Shown here: positions 1 through 6,539 of the stretch, in pieces | How the letters are laid out: the number at the start of each line of letters is the position of its first letter | Position numbering within the stretch: position 1 is the first letter of the stretch | From: Actinomycetota bacterium | GTDB lineage: Bacteria; Actinomycetota; Actinomycetes; Streptosporangiales; Streptosporangiaceae | NCBI GenBank assembly: GCA_003168295.1 | Contig: PMST01000188.1 | Span: forward strand, 4,380 to 15,628 | Reading direction: 5' to 3' | DNA: 11,249 bases | Translations under genes and position numbers: made by a program | Notes under the pieces: model-generated | The model's input: the letters and a program-made list of their open reading frames with translations, nothing else | Databases searched by the model: none | Told to the model about the DNA's origin: nothing

Positions 1-1563
1 ATGCGCGCCGGGTCCGGAAGCACGTACGGCGGACCCGGAAGCATGCGCGGCGGGCCCGACAGCGAGCACGGTCTGACGCAGTTCGATCGCCGCGGACAAG
101 CCGCTGCGGACCGCGCCCTCCATCGTGTCCGGCCAGCCGGTGTCGGTCCACGCGCCCGCGAGCACGAGGCCGGGCAGCCGGGTCCCGGCCTTGGGCCGAA
201 GCGCCCCGGTGCCTGGCGCCTGACGGAAGGTGGCCCGCCGCTCGCGGGTGACGAAGAACTCGGTGACCCGGGCGTCGCGCGCGGCCGGAAACAGCTCGGC
301 CAGCGCGGGCACGAACTGCTCCTGCAGCCTCGCCGCCGGCACCTCCGCGTACTCATCCGCCGCCGACAGCGAGATGGCCAGGTACTGCGGGCCGCCGCCG
401 CGCCCGTCGCCGAGGCCGGAGATGCTCGTGCGGTCGAAAACCCACTGGACCGGGGAGTCGATGGCCGCGGCGAACGGAAGGCTGGTGACCGGGCGGTCGT
501 AGATCACGTGCACGTTGACGATCGGCGAAGCGCCCAGGCCGGACCAGGCCGCGACCGTGTCGGACGGCAGCGCGTCCGGCGGGACCAGCGGCGCGGCCTT
601 CTCGTGCGGGACGGCCAGCACGACGGCGTCCGCGGCGATCTCGGCGCCGAGGCTTCCGGGGACGGCGTCGTCCGCGGGGCGAGCGAGGCGGACCCGGAAG
701 CGGGCGCCGGAGTCTTCGCGGGCGCCGGTCGCCTCGGACCCGGTCGTCCCGGACCCGGTCGCTCCGGACCCGGTCGCGCCGGACCCGGTCGTCCCGGAAC
801 CCGTCGTGCCGGACCCGATGACCTCGATGGCTGCGACCTTGGTGCTGAGGGCGACCTGGGCGCCCAGGCGGGTCAGCAGGACGGCGGCCGCGTCGCCGTG
901 CAGCTCGCCTAGCGGCAGGGCGGGGACGCCGATATCGGCCGCGTTGTTCTTGCCGAGCAGGCCGGTCTTCACCACGGTCGCGGCCAGCGCGAGCGACGCG
1001 TCATCGCCGGCGATGTTCAGGGCGGAGACGGTGAACAGGTCCCACAGGGCACGCCGGGCCCGCTCGCTTTGACCCCGCGCGGCCAGCCAGTCGCCGAAAC
1101 GCTGGGCGTCAACCCCCGGATCCGCCGGGTCCACGCGGCGCATCGCTAGAGCGGGGAGTGCCACGCGGGCCCGTTCGGCCCTCGTCAGAAAGGGATACCG
1201 GCCCAGCGCCGGCAGCATATGCAGGGGACCGGGGAGGGCGGTCCGGCGGAGCCTAGCCTGGCGGGGTGTACGGGTCCGGCCCGGGGCGAGCACCGTGACG
1301 TCGAACCGGTCCTGCAGCGGGGCGTGGGCGGTCATGCCGAGCTTGCCGAGCAGGCCGCGGTAGGCCGAGCAGCAGCCGAGGAAGATGTGCTGGCCGGTGT
1401 CGACGGTCAGCCCGTCGCGGGTGAACGAGCAGGTCGCGCCGCCGAGCCTGGGCCTGGCTTCGAGCAGGGTGACCCGGGCGCCCGATTCGGCGAGCGCGAT
1501 CGCGGCGGTGATCCCGGCCAGCCCGCCGCCGATCACCACGACCCGAGGTTCGCCGGGGCTCAT
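1..1563 (-). CDS. hpnE: HpnE, hydroxysqualene dehydroxylase (squalene-associated FAD-dependent desaturase), C-terminus cut by window edge
   Basis: The minus-strand frame is open from the ATG at 1561-1563 to base 1, giving 521 codons with no stop. The product should be the FAD enzyme that reduces hydroxysqualene to squalene, the last step of the HpnCDE route. Residues 12-17 (GGGLAG), followed by E35 after a hydrophobic strand and then RLGG, form the dinucleotide-binding Rossmann motif. The middle carries HpnE-like text such as FGDWLAARGQS, ALWDLFTVSALN and DDASLALAATV. The family's C-terminal FAD motif AGAWTDTGWP (W472) with EGAVRSG lies near 468-488. The start overlaps the hpnD stop as ATGA, with GGGAGG 5 nt upstream (1569-1574), so the two are translationally coupled. 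The protein is longer than I expect for the family: residues 247-281 are a Gly/Ser/Thr repeat, and a 7-residue repeat begins after about 500. A CrtI-like desaturase is the alternative, but the gene context favours HpnE. Confidence 0.93.
   Translation of the reverse strand, partial: MSPGEPRVVVIGGGLAGITAAIALAESGARVTLLEARPRLGGATCSFTRDGLTVDTGQHIFLGCCSAYRGLLGKLGMTAHAPLQDRFDVTVLAPGRTRTPRQARLRRTALPGPLHMLPALGRYPFLTRAERARVALPALAMRRVDPADPGVDAQRFGDWLAARGQSERARRALWDLFTVSALNIAGDDASLALAATVVKTGLLGKNNAADIGVPALPLGELHGDAAAVLLTRLGAQVALSTKVAAIEVIGSGTTGSGTTGSGATGSGATGSGTTGSEATGAREDSGARFRVRLARPADDAVPGSLGAEIAADAVVLAVPHEKAAPLVPPDALPSDTVAAWSGLGASPIVNVHVIYDRPVTSLPFAAAIDSPVQWVFDRTSISGLGDGRGGGPQYLAISLSAADEYAEVPAARLQEQFVPALAELFPAARDARVTEFFVTRERRATFRQAPGTGALRPKAGTRLPGLVLAGAWTDTGWPDTMEGAVRSGLSAAIELRQTVLAVGPAAHASGSAVRASGPGAH
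7..69. repeat. 21-bp tandem repeat, three degenerate copies, in the 3' end of hpnE
   Basis: Three 21-bp units sit at 7-27, 28-48 and 49-69. The shared core on the plus strand is GG-C/T-CCGGAAGCA, less exact in the third unit. In the hpnE frame they encode 7-residue units VLAVGPA, AHASGSA and VRASGPG, and the next unit (AH...) is cut by the window edge. They follow directly after the conserved C-terminal helix of HpnE, so they form a tail outside the enzyme fold. The array may continue to the left. Confidence 0.6.
721..825. repeat. 15-bp tandem repeat (about 7 units) inside hpnE coding a Gly-Ser-Thr linker
   Basis: Units start at 721, 736, 751, 766, 781, 796 and 811. The four central units (736-795) read GGACCCGGTCG plus a variable 4-base end, and the outer units are more degenerate. 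The period keeps the hpnE frame and encodes five-residue units of the type GSG(T/A)T at residues 247-281. The insert falls between a strand ending KVAAIEV and one starting FRVRLA, which fits a surface loop of the FAD fold. Copy-number change by slippage would not shift the frame. Confidence 0.85.
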
Positions 1564-2405
1564 CCGTGCCTCCCGGCCAGTGCCTTGACCGCGACCACGG
1601 CCTTCTCCCCCGTCGAGAGCGACATCCGGCCGCGCAGTACCTCGGCGGGCTGCGCCGCGATGCGTTCGAGCAGCCTGCGGTAAATGCCCGCCATCGCGCC
1701 GGTGCAGGCCGCGCTGCGCCAGTCGAGCATCGGCATCAGCCGCATCCCGGTGGCGTACCAGTCCCTGGCCCGCTCGACCTCGAACTCGACGAGCCGGGAG
1801 AACTGCGCGGACTGGCTGGGCGCATCGAGAGCAACGTCGAATTTGGCGAGATCTTCCGATGGCAGGTAGACACGCCCGTTCTGGTGGTCCTCACGGATAT
1901 CGCGCAGGATGTTCGTCAGCTGCAGCGCGACGCCGAGTGAGTCCGCCAGCTGGGCGGCCTGCTCAGCGTCTCCGCTGGTGCCGTAGATGCCCAGGGACAG
2001 CCGGCCGATCGAGCCTGCCACGCAGCGGCAGTAGTGCAGCAGGTCCTCGAACGTGCCGTAGCTGGTGCCGCGCACGTCGGCGATGCATCCGTCGATGAGC
2101 TCGCCGAAGGCCTGGATGGGAACGGGAAAGCTCTGCTGCACGTCGGCGAGCGCAAGCAGAACCGGGTCTTCGGCGCTGGCCGCGGCGAGATCACCGAGGG
2201 CCAGGCGGGCGCCTTCCAAGGCGGCGATCTTGTCCTCAGGCGGCATCGTGCCGTCGCCGATGTCGTCGATCCGGCGGGCGAACGCGTATATGACGGCCAG
2301 GCCGCGCCGCTTGTGGGCGGGCAGCAGCCTGATGCCGTACGCGAAGTTCCTCGCCTGTGTCCAGGTGATCCGCTCGCATTCGCGGTAGGCCTCGTCGAGC
2401 TCCAC
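1560..2405 (-). CDS. hpnD: HpnD, presqualene diphosphate synthase
   Basis: This 281-residue protein of the trans-isoprenyl diphosphate (squalene/phytoene synthase) family matches the normal length for HpnD. It should join two farnesyl diphosphates into presqualene diphosphate. The N-terminus reads like the family (RNFAYGIRLLP at 19-29). The first Mg-diphosphate motif is DDIGD at 47-51, and the second is LRDIRED at 167-173, followed by NGRVYLP. The start is GTG at 2403-2405. A GGAGG inside the end of hpnC lies 12 nt before it, which is a long spacing, and no ATG is available nearby. Its stop overlaps the hpnE start by 4 bp and hpnC ends 10 bp upstream, so the three genes should be co-transcribed. 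Phytoene synthase is the alternative by family, but the hpnC and hpnE neighbours settle the call. Confidence 0.93.
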   Translation of the reverse strand: MELDEAYRECERITWTQARNFAYGIRLLPAHKRRGLAVIYAFARRIDDIGDGTMPPEDKIAALEGARLALGDLAAASAEDPVLLALADVQQSFPVPIQAFGELIDGCIADVRGTSYGTFEDLLHYCRCVAGSIGRLSLGIYGTSGDAEQAAQLADSLGVALQLTNILRDIREDHQNGRVYLPSEDLAKFDVALDAPSQSAQFSRLVEFEVERARDWYATGMRLMPMLDWRSAACTGAMAGIYRRLLERIAAQPAEVLRGRMSLSTGEKAVVAVKALAGRHG

Positions 2406-2415
2406 TAGTCCCTGC

Positions 2416-3339
2416 TCACCTCCCTCTCACGTAGGCCTTGACCAGCTCGCCTGCCAGCCGCGGCTTGCGCGGCCGCGGAGTTCCGCTCAGCACGTCATAC
2501 CGTTGCGCCCGGATCGCGGCCAGCGCCGCCCGGCCGCCCGCCAGGTAACCCGCGACCGCCAGCCGGGCCGCGCCACGCAGCGTGCCCACCAGCGGCGCAC
2601 CCTCGTCCAGCAGGCTCGCAGCCCGGTTGACCTCGAACGTCATGAGCTGGCGCACCGTTGCGCCCGCCGTGGCTGCGGCCAGGTCTGCCTCCGTGCAGCC
2701 GTACCGCTCCAGGTCCTCGGCGGGCAGATAAATCCGCCCGTGGGCCAGGTCCTCGGCCACGTCCTGCCAGTGTTCAGCAAGTTGTAGGGCAGTGCAGATG
2801 TTATCGGAGAGCATGACACGTTTCGGCGTAGCTACGCCGAAAATGCAGAGCACGATCTGGCCAACGGGATTAGCGGACAGCTCGCAGTACTGCTCGAGTT
2901 CGGCGAACGTGCGGTAGCGCGTGACCAGCTGGTCCTGCCGGTTCGCCTGGATCAGGTCGAGCAGCGGCTGGGCGGGGACGTCGCATTCCTTGACCGTGTC
3001 CGCCATCGCGCGCATGACCGGCGAGGACGGCGTGCCGCCCGCGTAGATGCGGTCGACGTCGGCGGCCAGTTCATCGAGCAGGCCGAGCCGCAGCTTGCCG
3101 ACGGAAGTCTCCGGATCATCGCTGGCACCGGAGCGCGCTTCGTCGCCGAGGTCATCGGTCAGCCGGGCGAAAACGTACAGGTTGGTCAGGTGCCGCCGGA
3201 ACTTGGCCGGCAGCACGCGCAGCGCGACGGGAAAGTTTTCTCCCGAGGCGCTGGCCACCACTTCTTCGGCACGCGTCACTGACGGACGGACGTGCTCCCG
3301 CACATCAGTCCGTTCGGTACCGCTACGTCCCCCGGCCAC
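2416..3339 (-). CDS. hpnC: HpnC, hydroxysqualene synthase
   Basis: This second squalene/phytoene-synthase-family protein (307 residues from the chosen start) should convert presqualene diphosphate to hydroxysqualene. It carries NFPVALRVLP near residue 35, the first Asp motif DDLGDE at 62-67, and EHWQDVAEDLAHGRIYLP with Asp residues 193 and 197 as the second. EHWQDVAED is the form I associate with HpnC rather than HpnD. The start is uncertain. I chose GTG at 3337-3339, with GGAAG about 8 nt upstream. The frame remains open to a TTG at 3375, and later GTG codons (for example at 3301-3303) would remove only non-conserved residues. It is the first gene of the hpnC-D-E operon, and its promoter should lie in 3340-3596. 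Confidence 0.92.
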   Translation of the reverse strand: MAGGRSGTERTDVREHVRPSVTRAEEVVASASGENFPVALRVLPAKFRRHLTNLYVFARLTDDLGDEARSGASDDPETSVGKLRLGLLDELAADVDRIYAGGTPSSPVMRAMADTVKECDVPAQPLLDLIQANRQDQLVTRYRTFAELEQYCELSANPVGQIVLCIFGVATPKRVMLSDNICTALQLAEHWQDVAEDLAHGRIYLPAEDLERYGCTEADLAAATAGATVRQLMTFEVNRAASLLDEGAPLVGTLRGAARLAVAGYLAGGRAALAAIRAQRYDVLSGTPRPRKPRLAGELVKAYVRGR

Positions 3340-3379
3340 GGAGTTATCTTCCAGGTAATGCACAAACAATTGCAAACAA

Positions 3380-3393
3380 TGACGCGTGCGTCA
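3380..3393. promoter_or_regulatory. 14-bp inverted repeat upstream of hpnC
   Basis: TGACGC-GT-GCGTCA has perfect 6-bp arms around a 2-bp centre, about 40 bp before the chosen hpnC start. The size and place suit a dimeric repressor or activator site. No specific regulator is identified. If the TTG at 3375 were the true start, this site would lie only 5 bp upstream of it. Confidence 0.35.
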
Positions 3394-3434
3394 CATGACA
3401 GCGGCGTCGGTTAACCCGGCACGGGAACCGCTAA

Positions 3435-3487
3435 GTTACGCGCCCACTACTGTTCGCACAAGTTACATCTCGGTTAGCGCAGGTTAC
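3435..3487. promoter_or_regulatory. GTTAC-type direct repeats in the hpn control region
   Basis: GTTAC occurs at 3435-3439, 3462-3466 and 3483-3487, with the variant GTTAG at 3473-3477. The last three are spaced 11 and 10 bp apart, one turn of the helix, which gives a head-to-tail row on one DNA face. Winged-helix OmpR/PhoB-type regulators of actinobacteria (GlnR, PhoP, MtrA) commonly bind direct repeats at this spacing. Which one would act here, if any, is inference. Confidence 0.4.
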
Positions 3488-3550
3488 ACGGCCGAAAAAT
3501 AGTTTGCACCAGCGAACAACGTTATGCCCGCTAATGAACCTGACACGTTC

Positions 3551-3568
3551 GTCAGTTGCTTGTCAGTT
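3551..3568. promoter_or_regulatory. Pair of GTCAGTT repeats spaced 11 bp
   Basis: GTCAGTT occurs at 3551-3557 and again at 3562-3568, exactly 11 bp apart, just past the stop of the phosphatase gene and upstream of hpnC. The spacing matches the GTTAC array but the sequence differs, so it would be a different or a degenerate site. Nothing else in 3488-3596 is clear, and I could not define a convincing -35/-10 pair. Confidence 0.3.
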
Positions 3569-3596
3569 AGCCGCGGATTATGTTCGCCAGGCGGTC

Positions 3597-4769
3597 TCAC
3601 GTGCGCCAGATGAGCACCAGGGCGCAGTCGTCGGAGCCGCCGATCTCCCGCTGCATCGCGGCGACCAGGGCCGGAGCACCAGCCTTGAAACCGCTCGACA
3701 GCATGCGCTCGGCCTGGCCGAGCAGCCGGTCGGTGCCTGCGTCGATGTCACGACCCGGCGATTCGACCAGCCCGTCGGTGTACAGCATCAACGCGTCGCC
3801 GCGTTGCAGCACGCCCTGCTCGGCCTCGGTCGCGGCGCCGTGCAGGTCCGGCACGACGCCGAGCACGATCCCGTGGGCCCGGGTCAGGCGCCAGCGGCCC
3901 GCCCCCGCGTCGTAGCGCGCGGCGGGCGGGTGCCCGGCCGAGGAGATCATGTACTCGCCGGACGCCAGGTCGAGCGACAGCTGCACCGCGGTGACGAAGC
4001 CCTCCGTCGCCGAGCCGCGGCGCATGTACGCGTTGCAGGCAGGCAGGAAGTCGTCCCGCGGCACGGAGCCGAGCAGCCCGCCGAACGCGCCGGACAGCAG
4101 CAGCGCCCTGGTTCCGGCGTCGATGCCCTTACCCGACACGTCGACGAGCGCTACCTCCAGGGTCTTGCCGTCGCAGAACGACACCACGAAGTCGCCGCCG
4201 AAGGACGAGCCGCCGGCCGGCTTGAGCACGAGCGAGGATCCCCACCCCTCGCCCAGCTCGGGAAGCTTGCCCTGAGCCCGGATGCGGTCCCGCAACTCCA
4301 GCAGCATCCGGTCCCCGCGCAGGCCCTGGACGCCGAGCTTCTCCCTGGTCCGCGCGGCCGCGTCGGCGAAGATCGCGGTCAGCACGATGGTGGCGACGAT
4401 CCCGGCTCCGGCCTTCCTGTCCACCACGACGTAGATGAGGGCCGCCGCGGCGAAGACGAAAAAGATACGCAGCGCCCGGGGCCACAGCAGCAGACCGCCC
4501 GCCAGGACCGGCAAGATGATCACGCCGGGCGAGAACCACCACTCGGAGACGTGCACGGCGGCCACCGCGATGGCGATCGTGACCAGCGAGAGCACAAAGG
4601 CCAGCCGCCGGTTCCTGGTGATGAACTGCTTCGTCAGCTGGGTTCGCACGGACCGCAGGGCGCGCAGCGCACGCCGCCGGCCCGCGCCGGGCCGTTCCGG
4701 CGCCGGACGCCCGGGACCCCGGGGTTCGCGAGGCCCCTTCGGTGTAGTCGGCTGCGACGCGGAAACCAT
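3597..4769 (-). CDS. Membrane-anchored PP2C/SpoIIE-family serine phosphatase
   Basis: The 390-residue protein has a Pro/Arg-rich cytosolic start (1-55) and about three to four hydrophobic segments (near 56-73, 82-96, 101-116 and 122-137). A short helical connector leads into a PPM phosphatase domain (about 165-390). Metal-binding and core motifs are present: FGGD (D193), DVSGKG (D210), AGHPP (278-282), YTDGLVE (D332) and SDD (D380/D381). The catalytic set therefore looks complete. Such RsbU/SpoIIE-like enzymes dephosphorylate anti-sigma-factor antagonists or other Ser/Thr phosphoproteins, but no partner gene is in the window. There is no recognisable GAF, PAS or HAMP sensor, so the membrane part may be the input. 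The start is ATG 4767-4769. I see no Shine-Dalgarno sequence, but a TACAGT hexamer ends 9 nt before the ATG, so a very short or absent leader is possible. It is divergent from the acetyltransferase gene. Confidence 0.9.
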   Translation of the reverse strand: MVSASQPTTPKGPREPRGPGRPAPERPGAGRRRALRALRSVRTQLTKQFITRNRRLAFVLSLVTIAIAVAAVHVSEWWFSPGVIILPVLAGGLLLWPRALRIFFVFAAAALIYVVVDRKAGAGIVATIVLTAIFADAAARTREKLGVQGLRGDRMLLELRDRIRAQGKLPELGEGWGSSLVLKPAGGSSFGGDFVVSFCDGKTLEVALVDVSGKGIDAGTRALLLSGAFGGLLGSVPRDDFLPACNAYMRRGSATEGFVTAVQLSLDLASGEYMISSAGHPPAARYDAGAGRWRLTRAHGIVLGVVPDLHGAATEAEQGVLQRGDALMLYTDGLVESPGRDIDAGTDRLLGQAERMLSSGFKAGAPALVAAMQREIGGSDDCALVLIWRT

Positions 4770-4850
4770 GATGCGGGAACTGTATTCGATGTAGGCCGAG
4801 CAGGGGAAAACCAGTCGCGCCAGCGCGCGAGCCAGGGTACGAAGGCAGGT
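4770..4850. promoter_or_regulatory. Divergent intergenic region between phosphatase and acetyltransferase genes
   Basis: These 81 bp separate two head-to-head start codons and must hold both promoters unless one lies inside the other gene. On the minus strand TACAGT near 4779-4784 could be a -10 element. On the plus strand AAGG sits 5 nt before the ATG at 4851 and is the likely ribosome-binding site. No clear -35 element is seen on either strand. Confidence 0.4.
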
Positions 4851-6194
4851 ATGACAGAGTCTGCCGCTGGCGCCCCCCGTCCTGCTTATCCGATCCGGCC
4901 GATCACCCCGGACGAGTTCGACCGCTTTGAGCTGGTCGAGCAGCACGGCTTCAACGAAGGGCCGATGACGGAGGATGACCGGCGGCTCGTTCTGACGCGG
5001 TTCGAGTTCGACCGCAGCCTGGCGGCGTTCGACGGCGGCACGCCGATCGGCACCGCGGGCGCGTTCAGTTTCCGGCTGAGCGTGCCAGGGTCGGAACTGC
5101 TGCCCGCGGCCGGAGTGTCCTGGGTATCGGTACTGCCGACCTACCGGCGGTGCGGCGTGCTGACCAGCATCATGCGCCGCCAGCTGGAGGACGTCCGCGA
5201 CCGTAGCGAGCCGATCGCGGTGCTCTGGGCCTCGGAGGCCGCCATCTACTCCAGGTTCGGCTACGGGCGCGCCAGCTGGACGTTCCGCTTTACCGTCAGG
5301 CGCGGCGAAGGCGCACTGGCCCCGAACGTGGTGCCCGACCGCGGCCTGGTCCTGCGCCTGGCGGAGCCGTCGGCCGCTCTCGCCGAGCTGGCCAAGGTCT
5401 ACGACTCCGTGCTGGCGGGCCGCCCCGGGCTCTTCGTCCGTAACGAGGCGTGGTGGCAGCGGACGATCTACGATCCGCCCGAGGACCGACACGGTGCCAG
5501 CCCGCTGCGCTGCCTGCTCGCCGAGGACGACAGTGGACCGCGCGGCTACGCCCTGTACTCAGCCATCGGGCTGCCGGACGCCGAGCCGTTCCTGCCTGCC
5601 GCCGCCATCACCGTGCGCGAGCTGATGGCCGTCGACCCGGCGGCCAGCGCCGCGCTGTGGACCAACCTGCTCAGCCGGGACCTGACGAGCGAGTTCCGCG
5701 CCCGGCTGCGCCCCGTCGATGATCCGCTGCTCTACCAGCTCGCCGACCCGAGGCGGGCGCGGCCGCAGCCTGCGGACGGGTTGTGGGTGCGGATCATCGA
5801 CGTGCCTGCCGCGCTGGCCGGGCGCCGGTATTCCTGCCCGGTGGACGTGGTCATCGAGGTGCGTGACGACATCCTCCCGGCGAACGCCGGGCGCTGGCGG
5901 CTGACCACCTCCGCCTCCGCCGGGACAGCCTCGTTTGGTGCGGCCGGGGCCTCCGCCGCCGCAGCCGGGGCGGGCGAGGCTGGGCGCGGCTTGGCGGCGT
6001 CATGTGTCCGGGTGACCTCGGCGGCTGACCTGGTACTTGATGTCACCCAGCTCGGGGCCGCCTACCTCGGCGGCACCAGGCTCGGCACGCTCGCCGAAGC
6101 CGGGTTCGTGACCGAGCTGCGGCCCGGTGCGGTCCGGCAGCTCTCCGCCGCCATGTCCTGGGATCCCGCCCCCTGGTGCCCGACCATCTTCTGA
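4851..6194 (+). CDS. Eis-family GNAT N-acetyltransferase with C-terminal SCP2-like domain
   Basis: The 447-residue protein matches the three-part Eis layout: an N-terminal GNAT domain (about 10-150), a second GNAT-like domain, and a sterol-carrier-like C-terminal domain. The acetyl-CoA segment reads VSVLPTYRRCGVLTSIM (92-108). LWASEAAIYSRFGYG (125-139) contains Y133, which aligns by pattern with the general-acid Tyr of mycobacterial Eis. The protein ends PWCPTIF, so the C-terminal Phe carboxylate used as catalytic base in Eis is retained (F447). Eis proteins acetylate amines, including aminoglycosides and Lys residues; the substrate here is unknown. An Ala/Gly/Ser-rich stretch at about 354-384 interrupts the C-terminal domain. 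It is longer than Mtb Eis (about 400 residues), partly because of this insert. The frame is open upstream to 3504, but that part is antisense to the phosphatase. The ATG with an AAGG site is the sensible start. Confidence 0.9.
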   Translation: MTESAAGAPRPAYPIRPITPDEFDRFELVEQHGFNEGPMTEDDRRLVLTRFEFDRSLAAFDGGTPIGTAGAFSFRLSVPGSELLPAAGVSWVSVLPTYRRCGVLTSIMRRQLEDVRDRSEPIAVLWASEAAIYSRFGYGRASWTFRFTVRRGEGALAPNVVPDRGLVLRLAEPSAALAELAKVYDSVLAGRPGLFVRNEAWWQRTIYDPPEDRHGASPLRCLLAEDDSGPRGYALYSAIGLPDAEPFLPAAAITVRELMAVDPAASAALWTNLLSRDLTSEFRARLRPVDDPLLYQLADPRRARPQPADGLWVRIIDVPAALAGRRYSCPVDVVIEVRDDILPANAGRWRLTTSASAGTASFGAAGASAAAAGAGEAGRGLAASCVRVTSAADLVLDVTQLGAAYLGGTRLGTLAEAGFVTELRPGAVRQLSAAMSWDPAPWCPTIF

Positions 6195-6275
6195 GGTGTC
6201 GCCCGCGCTGCTGCGCGCCCATTTGTCGCAGGTGACTTCCGGTCAGCGGCCCTACGGTCCTTCATGAGCGGGGGG

Positions 6276-6287
6276 ACAGGTACCTGT
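6276..6287. promoter_or_regulatory. 12-bp perfect palindrome ACAGGTACCTGT
   Basis: ACAGGTACCTGT is a perfect palindrome 82 bp downstream of the acetyltransferase stop. It could be an operator for a dimeric regulator, but no gene start lies close enough to make the target obvious. It may also be chance. Confidence 0.25.
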
Positions 6288-6335
6288 GTGTGCCGTGAGG
6301 CACGAGCGCGCCGTGGTGCGTATTGTCGGGGTGGA

Positions 6336-6395
6336 TTTGGGCTCTGGGGAGTTTTTTGTGTATCCCAGTGCACAAACTCCTCCCGTGAGCCCAAA
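6336..6395. repeat. Long imperfect inverted repeat (25-bp arms, 10-bp loop)
   Basis: The arms at 6336-6360 and 6371-6395 pair at 20 of 25 positions. There are 9 outer pairs (TTTGGGCTC with GAGCCCAAA), a two-base mismatch, 5 pairs, a three-base mismatch and 6 inner pairs closing on TGTG/CACA. The loop is TATCCCAGTG. Neither side is followed by a T tract, so it is not a classic intrinsic terminator. It lies between the 3' ends of two convergent genes and could be a two-way terminator, an mRNA 3' stabiliser, a small RNA or a remnant of a palindromic repeat element. Confidence 0.6.
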
Positions 6396-6539
6396 GGCTC
6401 CCAGGAAAAGCCAGTAATCTAGAATTCATGAGCTAGCAGGCGCGGGTGATGTTGATGGGTCCCGCAAGTCATCCCCTTCAGCTTGAGCGGTGAGCGGTGG
6501 GCGGCTTTTGGATGACACTGGCGGGAGGAGGGTGAGCTT

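Larger units (their letters stand above)
6195..6539. other. Gene-poor convergent spacer, first part
   Basis: No convincing gene is seen here. Reading frames are short and lack the strong G/C third-position bias of the neighbours. The stretch contains the 12-bp palindrome at 6276-6287, the long hairpin at 6336-6395 and a run of overlapping 6-bp palindromes at 6418-6437. It is locally richer in A/T (about 6336-6440) than the rest of the window. Confidence 0.5.

Noticed and set aside
721..825. CRISPR array
   Set aside because: The repeats are directly tandem 15-bp units without spacers and keep a coding frame.
1..912. 303-codon plus-strand open frame at the left edge
   Set aside because: It is antisense to hpnE, whose frame carries the FAD motifs. 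The repeats seen in it are the complement of the hpnE minisatellite.
3504..4850. Long plus-strand open frame continuous with the acetyltransferase gene (would add about 449 residues)
   Set aside because: It lies antisense to the phosphatase gene, whose motifs are intact. Its translation is rich in R, G, Q and H with no domain, as expected for a GC-rich shadow frame. The acetyltransferase family start at 4851 has its own ribosome-binding site.
6336..6395. Intrinsic terminator
   Set aside because: The stem is long and interrupted, and neither end is followed by a T run on the relevant strand.
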